DNA of 64,000 nt from Toxonevra muliebris (taxonomy: Eukaryota; Arthropoda; Insecta; Diptera; Pallopteridae). The stretch spans positions 13,654,708 to 13,718,707 of the forward strand of contig OY829329.1 of NCBI GenBank assembly GCA_963691655.1, given 5' to 3'. Of the stretch, positions 38,701 to 52,082 are shown in pieces (the first letter of the stretch is position 1; each line of letters starts with the position of its first letter). The translations under genes were made by a program, and so were the position numbers. A model generated the notes under the pieces. That model saw only the letters and a list, made by a program, of their open reading frames with translations. It made no database searches and was not told the DNA's origin.

Positions 38701-41700
38701 ATGCCAATACCTGCATAAATGGATTTTTTTTTGTCTAATCCCATACACTCCTGCATCAACTCCATCGTTTGTCTTAGAGCCATCTGTATACCATACATGA
38801 TAGTCCCCTGAAAACTTTGGACTCGTCTGTTCCCAGTAACGGTGTAAGGTTTAGCAATGTTTGCAGTGCCGCGGAAGGCGTTGTTCGCATTGCTCCTGTA
38901 ATACAGACGAAGTTTATTGAGCTTAGCTCGCGTTATCTGTTTTGCCTTACTCCACCATATTGGTGCAGCTTAGGTAATTATAGGTCTAGCTATTGCAGTA
39001 TATAGCCACATTGAGAACTGTGGCTTTTCTGGCTCTACCTAGAGCTCTGTCTAGATGTGAATTCTATGATAATTTCCTACCTAGAATTACATCCAGATAT
39101 TTTACTTCTTTCGAGAAGTTAATGGTTTCCGCAAAAAGTGTAGGGTCTTTTAAGTTATGCCCATTTCTTCTTTGGTAAACACCACTATGTTAGTTTTCTT
39201 GGGATTAACGTTTAGCCCTGAGTCCCTACACCAGCTTGCAACTAGATTCGACACTCTCTGGAAGAGTTTTTCCCCTCTGATTAGTATAACAATATCATCA
39301 GCGTATCCTTGAGCGTCAAAGTCATTAGTGCCTAGTTATTGTAAGAGCTTATCTACTAATAGACTCCAGAGTAGTGGTGATAGAACTCCAGCAAGAAATT
39401 ACATTAGATAGGGAAGACCTTCTTGCAGGAGTGCTGGTAAAATGCCATCTGCTCCCGGGGTCTTACAAGGATGAAATGAGTTAATATCCCACTTTATTCT
39501 GTCCTTATTGAAAATTTGCGTTACCCTGCTCTAATCTAGTGTGTTTGGATACTTCTCCAGACTCTGCATCAAATTGGTGTGTTAGCGAGATATAACCAGG
39601 AAAGTGTGTTTCGGCAAGGAACTCAAGTGTCTCTTTGCTATTAGTATAAGAGCCGTCGTCCTTTTTGAGGAGGCCTATATGTATTGTTAGTGTGCGTTTT
39701 AGAGAGTATTCTGTGGATTCGTGAGCTACTCCTTAGGTTAGTTTACCCTTCGCAGAAGCTCCTCCATGATATCTTCTTAGCTTCTCTAATCTCTTTATTA
39801 TGGTTGGTGAGGGCTTCTCTGTATCTATCCTAATCACTAGTTGGATTTCTAAAGGTTAGGTTAGTTTGGTGACCGAGTGCATAGCACTAACAGCCTGATA
39901 TGCCGGATGTCTCATTTCGGATAAGAATTTACAATCGGGGTTAAATGCATTCAATTTTTTTTTAAGAACATGATAAGTTTACCGTTAAAGTGTACCGTCG
40001 AAAAATCTTTCAGGTCGTCTGGTTTTTACAAGAGCCGGGCACTTGAAAATTAGGAGTTCGGTGGTCTCTTTCTCACTGCTTTGTTGTTGTAGTAGCAAGT
40101 ATAACTTTTGTCATCGGTATATTATCTAATCGCCAGAAGTTTCTGTCAAGTCCGGTCCAAGGAAAGTAGTCCCCTCTATAGCGTGTGTCCAAAGATGTCT
40201 GGGTGTCAAGTCGGTGGGATGCAGAGGGCAATTAAATAAGTTTTGAGTGTCGTGCGAGGTTTGATCGCAATCGGGGTACACGTCCTGGACAGTTATGTCG
40301 GTTCTTGATAGGTACAAATTGTGGAATTTACTGTATCCTGACTTGAGTTGCGCGAGGATGCACCTAATTGTCCTCGGCAGTGTTTTTTCCACATCAGCTA
40401 CAGGCGGGGATCTTCCGTTAAGGACTATGCTAAGTACACGTTGCATCAGCATGAAGTTGATTGATTGCTGCAGTTTATGCATTGTGCTCCAGCGAATTAT
40501 TATTCGGTAGTCTGGTAATATCCTCGTCATATATGGTCAAGTTGTCCCGGATTTGCCGGGTTGGGGGTGGAAGTATGGTTAGACGATAGTTAGGGTGTCC
40601 GTCGTTGTGGCAGGTCAGCCAAAATTTTAAGCAAATTGGTTTTCCCTGCTTTGCAATTCACTATGCAAATATCTCTAAGTTGTTCTCATTGACTGCTCGC
40701 TCACTCTCACCCCTCCACGATGTTTTCAACCATTTTGAGAAGAATTTCTTGAAGAAAGCGATTCAAAGTATCGGATTATCTCTAAGATTGTTTTAGTGTT
40801 TTTAAAGTTAATTTTATTTTTAATAAGAATTATTGTTATTTAATGCACAAACTTGTGTGGGCCTATGCCTTAGTTTTATACCGAGTCCGGACGGCGAATT
40901 CTTAGGAAATATTCTTTTCCAATTATGAATTTTGTTTGATCCGAGAATCGAACCTGAAATTTTCCCCTCATAAGTCAGTCGGTGACCACTTGAGCCTCAG
41001 CTAATCAATATTCTTCTTATGTTATAGCTGATGGAGAGCCAAGACCGAGGTTTTTGCATTCACCCATGTTGTGGGAATAACGTGATGCCGAATCCGAACG
41101 GAGCAGCTTTTCTTAAGAGATTTTTGCTCTTGAACTATTTCTATTCTTAGCCTGCCATAATCTTTTTTAACTAATATTTTCTCACAACTAACAATTAACT
41201 AATTCTCAATTACCCAATTAAAAAACAAAAAAACATATAAATTTAAATTAGAATTATCTAAACGCTTGTGTTATTACAATTTGATTAGTGCATTTTTGGT
41301 GAGTTTTTTTTTTTTTTTTGCTTTTTATTTAATATTTTTACTTTAGTGCCATATACTTTTGCTTTGGTGAGTTGGTGAGTGCGATTGTTGTACATTATTT
41401 TTTTTTTTTAATTTACCCGAAACTGAAAGCACTGCAGTATATTCAACGGATCCGGCACGATTGGTGACGCGGCATGTGTAATTACCGTTATGCCGTGAAG
41501 TTACATTATGTATCGATATAATGCTAGAGAAAGGAGCATACTCATTTATAGTTAACGAAGGATCCGGTGGATGGAAATTTTTATTCGTTCCTCCTCCTTT
41601 TCCTCCACCTCCACCTTGAAAATGATTTATATCAATTAATGGATTATTGCTGCCTGTTCCTGTTAATGGTGCACCGCTTATAATGGGAGTACCATCTTTT

Positions 41701-44700
41701 AGCCATGTTATATTAAATGGCTGGTCACCCTGACTACTTGAGCACATGAGCTGAGTACGCATTCCTTCGGTGATTTCATCCTCAAAATTGAAAGGAGAAA
41801 TACGCGGTGGAACTAAATATATATATATATAATATAATAATTATAGAAGTGGAAGAATTTTTTAAATACAAAAATAAATTTAGAAGTTTGAGTTTGATAA
41901 TTAAATTAAAAAAAAAAAAAAACAGTTGTTAAATTAAATGAAAATTTTCATCATATGAATCCCCTGTTTATAACCTGTAGATAATATAATTTGATATACA
42001 ATTTTTACGACCTTTTCCTTAATATTATGAAAATTCCATATACTTTATATGGTGGTGTATAATTTTAAGTACTTAATTTATGTTTCATAACTATAATTTA
42101 GTGTTTTTTATTAAGCGTTTATACTTATAAGTGTTTTTTTTTTAAACTAAATAGCTTATATTTACTCATGCTTTTATCTAGAAAATGATTGATAAATACT
42201 GATAAGATACATTCATTTTAAGTGTTTTGGTGTTAATCACTTCCAATTTGTTGTGGAATGCCTCAGTAATTGGCAATATCATTAATTTGATATCAAATGA
42301 ATCGAGATAGTATAGAAACTCATGACTATACCGACTAAGTCTGGTAAAAATTTTTAACGAATGTTAAGGCGCACAAAAAATTGAAAATTTGTTTCTTTTT
42401 CTTCTTTTCCTGTACGAATACGGGGAAAAGAAAAAAATTTTCCAGGGAATGTTCCATTCCGGGAATATTTAGAATAGGTCTTCCATGTAGAAATCACTAC
42501 TGTGGCAACGAGGAAGAACAGGAAACTGTAACTGATCTTCTATGCGAATGCCCAGCTCACTTACGAAACAAAAATTTGGACAGCTTGGTCGTCGATGACC
42601 TTAAAGACTTGACTAATATTCAGATCAGACACTTACCACAGGGCTGAGTTTTAGGCTGCTGTTTGGGGGTCAGCGGCTGGTGGATAGCTGAATGACCGGC
42701 AGTGATGTTGGCTAGTTACGAATACCCAAGACCCAACACAGACTGGCAGAGATGGAGGGTGTGTCCTAAAAGGCCACAATACCCAGTGAAGAGAAAGCAC
42801 CGTCCTTCGCCGCAGAATCCGGGCATACATGGCTTACCCTATGACCCTGTCAAGTTGGTCAAGAGAGGTAATGTTTAGTGGTGGATACAAGTGTTCGGAA
42901 ACTTCGCTTCACTTCGTCGGAACCTGATTCCAGTAGGGTTCAGACAAAATGGTACTGGAACCAAGATTTTGAGCTAGATGATACGAGCTGACGGCTGTGG
43001 CATTCGGGCACCTTGGTAAGCGGAGTGAAATCCAGCGGAAATGGCTGTTCGACCAATGTCCCAGCTGCCTCCATTCCGGAAAATCTCGTTGTACGTTCGA
43101 GGTACATCACCACTACGGTGGTGGTTTAGGCTCGGTTGACTACGTTTCCGATTGCGCTGACCTGGCTCTGAACGCAGGCACCCATAAGGACCTGCGTCAA
43201 CCCTTGCGTGGCCTCACTGCTTGCATAGATAAACCACGAAGACATTAAGGCAGTTGTACATTAGGACCGCGGTAGCGGCAACGAGGGGGACCCACTTACA
43301 ATGTTTAATACAAAAAACACAACAACAGAAGTAGATGAAGAGGAGATCTTCGACCCTTTCAAAGGCCGACGACTCACGCGATCACCAGAGAAAACCGACA
43401 AAAATATGCTGAAAAAAACAGGGTCTTCACCCGACCTCAACGAACTGGATCAGGACGATACCAGTCCAAGAAACGGCACGAAGGGAGCTACAGTTAGTAG
43501 ACACAAGTATAGCTACAGTTAGTACTGCTTCCATACACGGCCAAGAGAAATCAATCGGGCATTCGGACACGCCCATAGGAGATTCAATCAATTTGAAATC
43601 GCAACAACGGCCCTTATTCGGTATATATTCGGTAAGGCAGCGACTTTGACCGTTACTACACCAAGGACAGCAGCAAGAACACCAGCAAGGCAGTTCAATA
43701 TAACCGTTGTAAATTCACCATCAACGAGCGTGTTCCAGGCCAAGATGGCAAGTACTATGGAGTACTATGATCCTTTGGTGAGCTTTTAGTGTACTATGAT
43801 TTCAGAAAAAATGTCCGCTCTGAAATTAAGCGCTTAGGAGCAATGATCAAGGGTGCTTATATCGTGAAACAGTACGAGGTCACAGAAGGTGTTCCACAGG
43901 GCTCCGTGCTCGGTCCCACATTGTGGAACGCAATGTACGACGGAATTTTTAAAGTTGATCTTCGCAAAGATGTCACACTCGTCGGATATGCGAACTATAG
44001 TAGCAGCCGCCAAACATCTGGACTTACTACAAGCTAGATGCAACGATGCAATTGCGAGGGTGAGAAGATGGCTCGAGGCTAGAGTTGGTAGCCCAAAAAT
44101 GGAGGTCGTACTTTTAAGCACAAGGAAACAGTGCGAAGAGCTGGTAATCGCAGTTAAGGGTCATTGGATCACCTCACAGCCACACCTACCTGAAATGCTT
44201 AGGGGTACTCATCGGCACAAGGATGCATTTAAGGAGCACTTGGTAGAATTGGAGTTCTACGGTATCTATGAAGATTTCCGAAGATGTCCACCGGCCAACG
44301 TACAAGCAAAAACAAAACAAAAAGAGATCAGACACTTAATTTCCTGAAAAGTACTCAATGATTCAAATGGGCAGGTCGCCATTTCAACCTAACCTCATCT
44401 AAGGAATTAAAGTATACATGAGCGTCCTAGATTGAGTGATACATTCTATAACTCCCCAGGCTTTAGTGATTAATAACGTAGTTTTACTGCGCTAAAAACT
44501 CCTTCATGTAGTTGAATTTAAAATGGATTTTAAATTATACTTTTCCGTTGTTAAAAAAAAAACAAAAAATGCGAATTATTTGCAATATTGTTGAATTTCA
44601 ATATGTACCTACTAAATTGAAATATTTCTTTTCAAATAAAAAATTGTTTTATATTTCAGTTTTTTTTTTTTTTTTTGATTCATCATTCACTCACAATGAA

Positions 44701-47700
44701 TGTATCTCAAAAAGCATGTCTGAAATAAAATATATAAATTTTTGCATGCAGTAAAAAATGCGCAATAATTTGTTGTTTTGTAAATAATATTGTAGTAAAA
44801 CAAAAAAATAAAAAATAATGGAAAAATAAAACATGCGCTAAAATTCAATATAGACACATATAAATGCAACAATGCAACAAACAAAGAATGCATTTTATTT
44901 ATAAATTTAAATATAAAGAATTTTTAATAACTATTTTTTATATTATTTTTGTTTTTCTTTTTTTTTTAAACAAATACCATTAACAAGCAAAATCTAATGC
45001 ATATATGCTGAATACATATGCAAAAAAAATATTCATAACTACTAGATAACAAAAACTAAAAAAACAATAACAACCAACACAACAGAAACAATCAACAAAA
45101 ATACCATTAACTCTTAGCTGTGCAGAGTGCGATACAGTGGCGGCATCGTTTTGAACGCGACACGTATAGGTGCCGCTCTGAGCCCTCGTCACACTTGTGA
45201 TGCTGAGGGCACTGGTGAAATCATCATTTTGGCGAATTGTCACTTGGCCGCCGCCTACACCACCGCTACTACCATCATCATTCGTTGGATCATTCGGATT
45301 TAGATTTAGATGAAGGCCGCCGTGCATTGAGGCTGCTGCTGCTGCTGCCGCCGCCGAATGATGGTGGCCGGAGCTAGAGCTGCCGCCGTTGCCGACTTGA
45401 TGACCTGATGCAGCAACGTCACCGGTACCACTAAGCCCACCGCTAACACTGCCACTGCCATCGCGTGCATTTTGCAGCAGCGATATCATATGCGAAGAAG
45501 GAGCGGCCGTCGCTTGTAGGGGTTGTCCGTCCTTTAGCCAGGTGAATGTGAGCGGTAGGTCACCGGTGCCAATGACACATTGAATGCTTGTACGGTCGCC
45601 GACATTCAGATCGCGTGCGAATGAGAATGGTGTAATCTTGGGCGGAACTGTTCATTGGATTCAATATTCGATTCGATTCGAGATTCGAATGTACGCACAT
45701 GCGTGCGTATGTGTGTGTGTATTTTGGGGGGCATGGCATGAAAAAATGAACGCGTTTCGATTTTTGGTTTATTTAAAAATTCATTTAATCTATTTTGTTT
45801 TTTTTTTTAATTTATTTATGTATTTATTTAACAAAAATAATTATTATTTTCAATGTGATTAATTTTAAAGAATATTTTACTAGTTTGATAAATTTTCTAT
45901 TTTTTTTTTTGGTATTATTTTGTAAATATTTTAATTGCGGTTTTTGCTTTGATGTTGTGTGCCAACAACAAAAACAGCAGCAACTGAATTACTATCTATT
46001 TGGACACACAACAACAAAGCGGCAGCAATTGCCACACAAAAACGCAAATTGGCGAAATGCGTAAATTGGTAAAGTGAACGTGAACGGAGTACGTGAATGT
46101 ACATTACGCCACCATAATGTGGTGAGGGGCGTGGCAAATTCATTTCATAGTGAAGGTAGTGGGACAGGTGTCCGTCGTTTGGTGCAAAAAATGTTTTTTT
46201 TTTTTCGTAGTTGTTTGGTTTGAGTTGAATTTGAGTTTTCGGTTGAAATTAATTTGTTATATTTTGTTAACTTTGTGGTCAATTTTGTTCCAATTTGCGT
46301 AGTACGACAAAAAAAAAAAAAGAATTGAAACTGAAATTTGTTTACGCATGTGATGTTTTGTGGTTATTGTCAATAATTGTAAAATACAGCGTTCATACAG
46401 GGTGACTGCAGAAATAGAACTACGAACTCAGACGGTGAACTATCAACGGGTTCAAAACTAGTTGAGATTCAGACCAAACCCCTCAAAATTAATGTCAGGA
46501 TAACATTTCGAGGCCCGACTTCAGAAACACCGAAGCAGCACTGACGACTGGTACCCTCTGCTTTTCATTATACAACGCCATGTAAACGATTAATTGAGTT
46601 TAATATCTCACGAGTCTAAAAATACAGGGCTCTGAAGTGCTAAGGAAGAACCTCCTCAGTAATTTCTAATTCCGCCCGATTTGCTTTTTCTCTTCACATA
46701 AAATTTTTCATTCGGACATTCGACGGTCTCTAACTATATCGCCAAAGATTTTCGAATTAGAGTTGAGGGTGCGCTGGACTAAATCAAAGTGCTCAGTCTG
46801 AAGAACCATTATTCTATACGCAAGATAGAGCCAGTATAAGAGAGTAGTGAGGAGTATAAGAAGAAGGAAAGTCTAAGGTCTCTCAACCCCCGATTTTCTT
46901 AGTTTCGTTGACGAATTCTTGAGGCGCTCACGAGGAGGAAGAGTATGGATATTATTCAGCCTTAAACTGATTATCGCGAACGCTGGATAGCTACAAAGAT
47001 AATGCTCTTTAGTATCGACGTCCTCAAGACAAGATCGGCAGTCAGATCAGTGATGACTCCCATATTAGCCAAAGACCTTACTTCTATATAAAGTTCTTTA
47101 ACGTAATCATTTTTTGAAAAAATATTTTCCAAACAATCAAATCCTAAAACAAACAATGTCTCGTTGTGTTTCATTTTACTTCTCGAAAACCTCTTCGCTC
47201 TAAATAAACCATCCAGGGCTGGGTTGCTGTCTGGCTATATCGCTAAAACCCTTACTCTTACATTGGCTGAGTCAAGCTCGTTCTCATAAAAATCATTCTC
47301 TGAAAAAGTCAGAACCTAGACAAATAATTCCCGTCCAATCCCTTTTTATCTTTTGGCGAACTTTCTAAGCCAATTTCTTTGAGAAACTAACAAGAAAATG
47401 TTAGACTATTCTACTTGCCAATATGGTTTCAATTGTCATCGCTTTGCTTAGGGAGATTTGGCAGCTTATTCTCAGAGTGGGGCTCTCTTAAACCCAAGGA
47501 AACGATTTTTCAATCAAAGATTTTTGAATTCTTACTAGTTTACTTCAAGAAGGAACAGGTGATTTAGCACATTCTCAGTAAGTGCGAGGTTCTGGAATCA
47601 AGAATCTCAGCAAACTCGTACTTCTTGAATCAAGTATTTTTGAATTAAACCGTGAAATGTCTTGACTGAAATTTTTAACAGTGAATTTTGAAAGAAAAGA

Positions 47701-50700
47701 ATCATTTTCCATCAAAAACTCTTGAGTTTAGTCGTCAAAAGTCTTGAAAATGAGACGACGGAACACAGACTCACGGCTGCCGTAAATACTAGGAAGCCCA
47801 GTTTTCGATCAAAAGCTTGGCAAATCAATTCGAAAAAGATTCCGAAAAAGACTTTTAGCGTGCAGCTGTCATGAAATCAGAATAAACTTTTTCAACCAAA
47901 GAGTCTCTAGTCTAAGCACCGTTTGACGACAAGGAACGTCGGAGTCTCAGTAATGTTGTTGGCTGTCTTTGATTCTAGAATAAAGAGTTTTCGATCAAAA
48001 GTTCTTGAATCCAGTTGAGAAACACCTTGGTGAAATACGTTTAGAAAGCTACTTTCAGAAAGAAAAGATAACGGAGAACTTTGCCAGTTAGCGTGTGCCT
48101 CATTGTATTGTATAAGTATTTTCCCTCAAAAGTTCTTGATTACAGTGGGCGAACGCTCTGATCAAGCACGTTTTGGTGTTCTGTTGTGGGTAAAAGAAGA
48201 AACAGTTATAATGCGACTGTCGAAAATATTTGCAAAACGAGTTCCCGATCAAAGGTTCGAGAAACATTTTGACTAAGCTTTGCTTTGACAGCTACTTCGA
48301 GAAAGGAGAGACGATGGAGCACAATTTCAATGATCGTGGGCTTATCGTTAATAGTTGGAATACGAGTTTTCGATCAGATTTTTCTGAATTTAGATGATAA
48401 ATTAAGGGCGTTTCGAAATCTACTTTGAGAAAGAAGAATCTACTGCAAGTTGTCTCAGTTACCATGTGATTCTCGTAATTACAGAATCAGAATTTTCGTC
48501 AAAAGTTCTTGATTAAGAAAGTTTTGGAATTCCGCTGCGAAAAACAAGGCACGAAGAAGCAGAAACTCAGCACTGAGTTTTTGATCAAAGGACCTTGAAT
48601 CCAGCTGAAAAACGTCTTAATCAAGTCGGTTTTGAAAGAAAGAAGAGATGTCGAACGACATTATCGGTGTGCCTCAGTAGTACTGTGAAAGTATTTTCCG
48701 TCATGGATTCTTGAATCCAATAGACAAACATTTGAATCAAGACAGTTTCGGCGCAGTCTCAATGATATGCTGCTGTCGTAAATACTTGGATTGCAAGTTC
48801 TCGTTCGAAGGTTCGAGAAACGCTTTGATTAAAGTTGTTTCGACAGCTAGGTACTTAAAAAAAAAAGAGACGACCAAGCACAATCTCAACAACTGTCGTA
48901 AAATCTTAAAAAACGAGTATTTGGACAATTTTCTTGAATCCAGTTATGAGATTCAGAACGTTTCGTAAGCTACTTTGAGAATAAAGAGTAAGTCTACGTG
49001 TATTATGTATTTCCCACAACTACTGGATATGAATTTTCTATCAAGAACGTTTTGGCATTCTGCTTTGTGAGAAAAAAAGACTGCAGCACATCAATCTCGG
49101 TGATTGTGTGGTTGCCGTAAATACTAAGAAAACCAATTCCCGATCAATGATTCTTAAATTCAATTGGAAATCACTCAGGTATTAAGGATGTTTTAGTATT
49201 TACTAGAAATGTTGAATTTTATATAATACATGATGCCTATATGTAGAAGAAAGAGCACATTCTCAGTAAGTGCATGGTTTTGGAATCCAGTGTTCTTGAA
49301 ACGAACCGCAAATAAGCTTAATCGAACGTTTTGACAGTCAACTTCGAAAACAAAGACGATTTTGATCAATCTCACTGAATATCAATAGCGAAAAAATCTA
49401 CTGACTAACATTATTTATGACGTAAGGTGCCACATTCTCGGGTCTCATATTCTCATTATTGATTCTTTATTTCTTTATAAAGTTTCGTTCTTCAAGAGCT
49501 TGGGTTCGGAAGACTAAATCTCAATATTCGGCGAGTTAAGTTTTCGCATTTGGAGTCAGTTTTATATAATTTTTGAATAGAGGTATTTTAATTATGGAGT
49601 TATGACTTTCTCATCCTTTTTACAAATACATTTATTTCTACATAAAATGACATCATTATGCATTTCAACTTTAGCGGCCTCAAATCGAATATTTCATAAG
49701 CTAACTTCACTAGCTTGGAATCCGTTTCATTTGAAAAAAAGACTCATGACTTCACATCTCTTTAACGGATACATCCTTTCTGTGTAAAATAGCTCAATAG
49801 ATCAACACTCTTTTCCTCGATTTTGGTGGGTTTAAATCCAAACTCATAGAACTCATGGAAAGGGCCTACAGAATTGGATTCTATTACTACTATTATGGCA
49901 CAACGGCCAAGGCCGAGCTTTTCGCATCCATTCATGTTGTGTGCGTTATATTTATACACGAATGAAAGGGACCTACAGTTTTATGCCGAATCGAAACGGC
50001 GAAGTGAAAAGCTTTTCATGGGCATTTTTTTACTCTGTTTGCCATTGCCAGCCAATTGGTGGTGCCGTGTAGAAAATTTTTTTTATTTTTTTTTTTTTTA
50101 ACCGTGCCGGGGCACCTCTGCGTAGCAGTCCAACACACTAACCGCTAGGCTATGGCGACCGGAGTTGGGTACAGGCTAGCTTTTCAATTTTTTTTTGATC
50201 AGAGGTTTCAAGTCTCTATTAAATTCTGTCTATAGATCAGCGCTCAGGGTAGCCTTTTAATTTTCTTGGATCAGAGGTTTTGCGTACCTATTAAATTCTT
50301 TCTCCAGACCTGATTTTGGCTCAGGGTACCTTTCTCATTTTCATGGATCAGAGCTTTCGCGTTTCAATTAAATTCTTTCTCCATATCTGGGCTCGGGGTA
50401 GCTTTTTAATATTCTTGGATGACAAGTTTCGCTTCTCTATTAAATTTTTTCTCCAGATCTGGGTAGCTTTTTTTTGTATCAAAGGTTTCGCGTCGCTACT
50501 AAATTCTTTCTCCAGATCTGATTTGGGCTCAGGGTACTTTTCTAATATTCCTGGATCAGAGATTTCGCGTCTCTATTAAATTCCTGCTCCAGATCTAAGC
50601 TCAGGGTACATTTTTTTTGGATCAGAGGTTTCTGATTTGGGCTCAGTGTAGCTTTTTAATTTTCTTGGATCACAGATTTCGAGTCTCTATCAAATCCTTT

Positions 50701-52051
50701 CCCCAAATCTGGGCTCAAAGGTTTCGCAGCTCTCTCTATCACACTTTTTCTTGAAATAAAGTTGGTGTAAACTCTTCCAAATTCTTTCAAGTCGTCCGTT
50801 CCGTCAAGGGTTCTAAAAGGTAAAATATCTAAAATAGCTCAATAGCCCAGTTTAACACGCTGTATTCGCACGCAAATATTCCTGTGGTTAACAATTTCAT
50901 GTTGCGTATTTTTCATTATAATTTCAATTCATTTTTTTTTTCTCCCTGTTCGTATGTAGATATATTTCATTTTCAGTAATTCTCACAATATGTACATCAG
51001 ATGTAACCACAAACTACTCAACCAACCGTCGTTTAAAACATGTTTAGCCAAGGACGACCACATGTCACACAACACAATGCCCCATAATGAGGATTCTCCA
51101 TATACATGTGAGTGTAGTAAAGCAGGGCAACAATTGCAGCAACACAACAAGCACACAACTGTGGCGGGCGCCGCACCATGACGCCGCGTTGCGGATGCAA
51201 ATTGTAAAAATGTAAATGCAGTAAAATGTAAGTAAAAAATTGTAAAAAGTGAACAAAAAAAAAAACACAACGAAAGGAAACGGAAATGGACATCATAAAA
51301 GAAATAAAAAAAAGTAAATAATAAAAATGTGCAAAAATCAAAATGTAGGTAGGTTGCGTATTTTTAATTAAAATAAAAACGTAAGTGCGTTTGCAAGACG
51401 ATATGGAGGTGGTGATGATGATACGGATAGTAGTGAAAAAGGAACATCAAGGGGATAACAAATAGTAGTAAAAAAGTAGTGAAAAAAAGTGCGAGTGAAG
51501 AAATTTTTATTTTGTTAAGTGCGTGAGAGCTGCATGCGTGCATTTTTTATGTAGTATTTAGTATTTTTTAATTTAATGCAGTGCAGAGAGCAGAAAAACA
51601 AAAACAAAAAACGAGAAACAGTAACCAAAAATTATAAAAAAAAAAATTATAATATTTCACTGAGGATAAATTATAAAATATGAGAAAGAAAAAGGGAGAG
51701 AGAGAAAACAAAAAAAAGGAATTTCTCGTGCGTGCTTTTCATATTTTGTTTTTTTTTTTTTTTGGGCATGTGTGTCAGAGGTGCATTTAAAATGGTTATG
51801 TGCATTTTGTATTTTTTAATACTTTTTTTTTTTGTTGAGGATGCAAAAAAAGTGCTGCTTTCGGTTATTTTCTTTAATTTTTCACAAACAAATTCATAGC
51901 ATAAAATTTATATCGGTTTGTTTGTTTTTTTTTTTTTATTTTTGTTTATTTATGCTGCAAAAATGAAAAATATTCTTAATTAACATTCACAATTCCAGTC
52001 ACATGTCAAAGCCAATACAACAAACGTGTATGCAAAAACAACAAATATGAC

Positions 52052-52082
<31 letters not shown>

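Larger units (their letters stand above)
32335..41416 (-). other. Nine-kilobase Dscam2 intron packed with repeats and LINE/SINE pieces
   Basis: Between Ig7B and Ig8. In order from low coordinates: tandem repeats (32,980-34,060), a diverged stretch with repeated CTCAGAGCATTTCAAAATC-type blocks (34,060-34,500), a GAAGTCAATTGGAGTCA array (34,720-35,480), and CT/GA-rich and CAG-rich low-complexity DNA (36,120-36,290). Then come A-rich AAAAAGTAGT repeats (37,200-37,460), LINE pieces (37,930-39,860; 40,120-40,600) and SINEs (40,845-41,130). No extra Ig exon was found. Confidence 0.6.
41813..45104 (-). other. Dscam2: Intron between the mutually exclusive Ig7 exons
   Basis: 3.3 kb. It contains a half MITE (42,420-42,482), LINE pieces on the opposite strand (42,480-44,400) and flanking AT-rich DNA with T and A runs. 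No third Ig7-like exon is visible. The regulatory sequences that enforce exclusive choice were not identified. Confidence 0.6.

Noticed and set aside
42997..43248. Plus-strand 83-residue frame with Cys and His residues
   Set aside because: It lies between LINE pieces and has no recognisable domain; most likely LINE 5' untranslated or ORF1-edge sequence.
50101..50160. Possible functional tRNA gene
   Set aside because: Box A is good but no proper box B or cloverleaf can be drawn, and the sequence continues into a dispersed body; a SINE explains it better.
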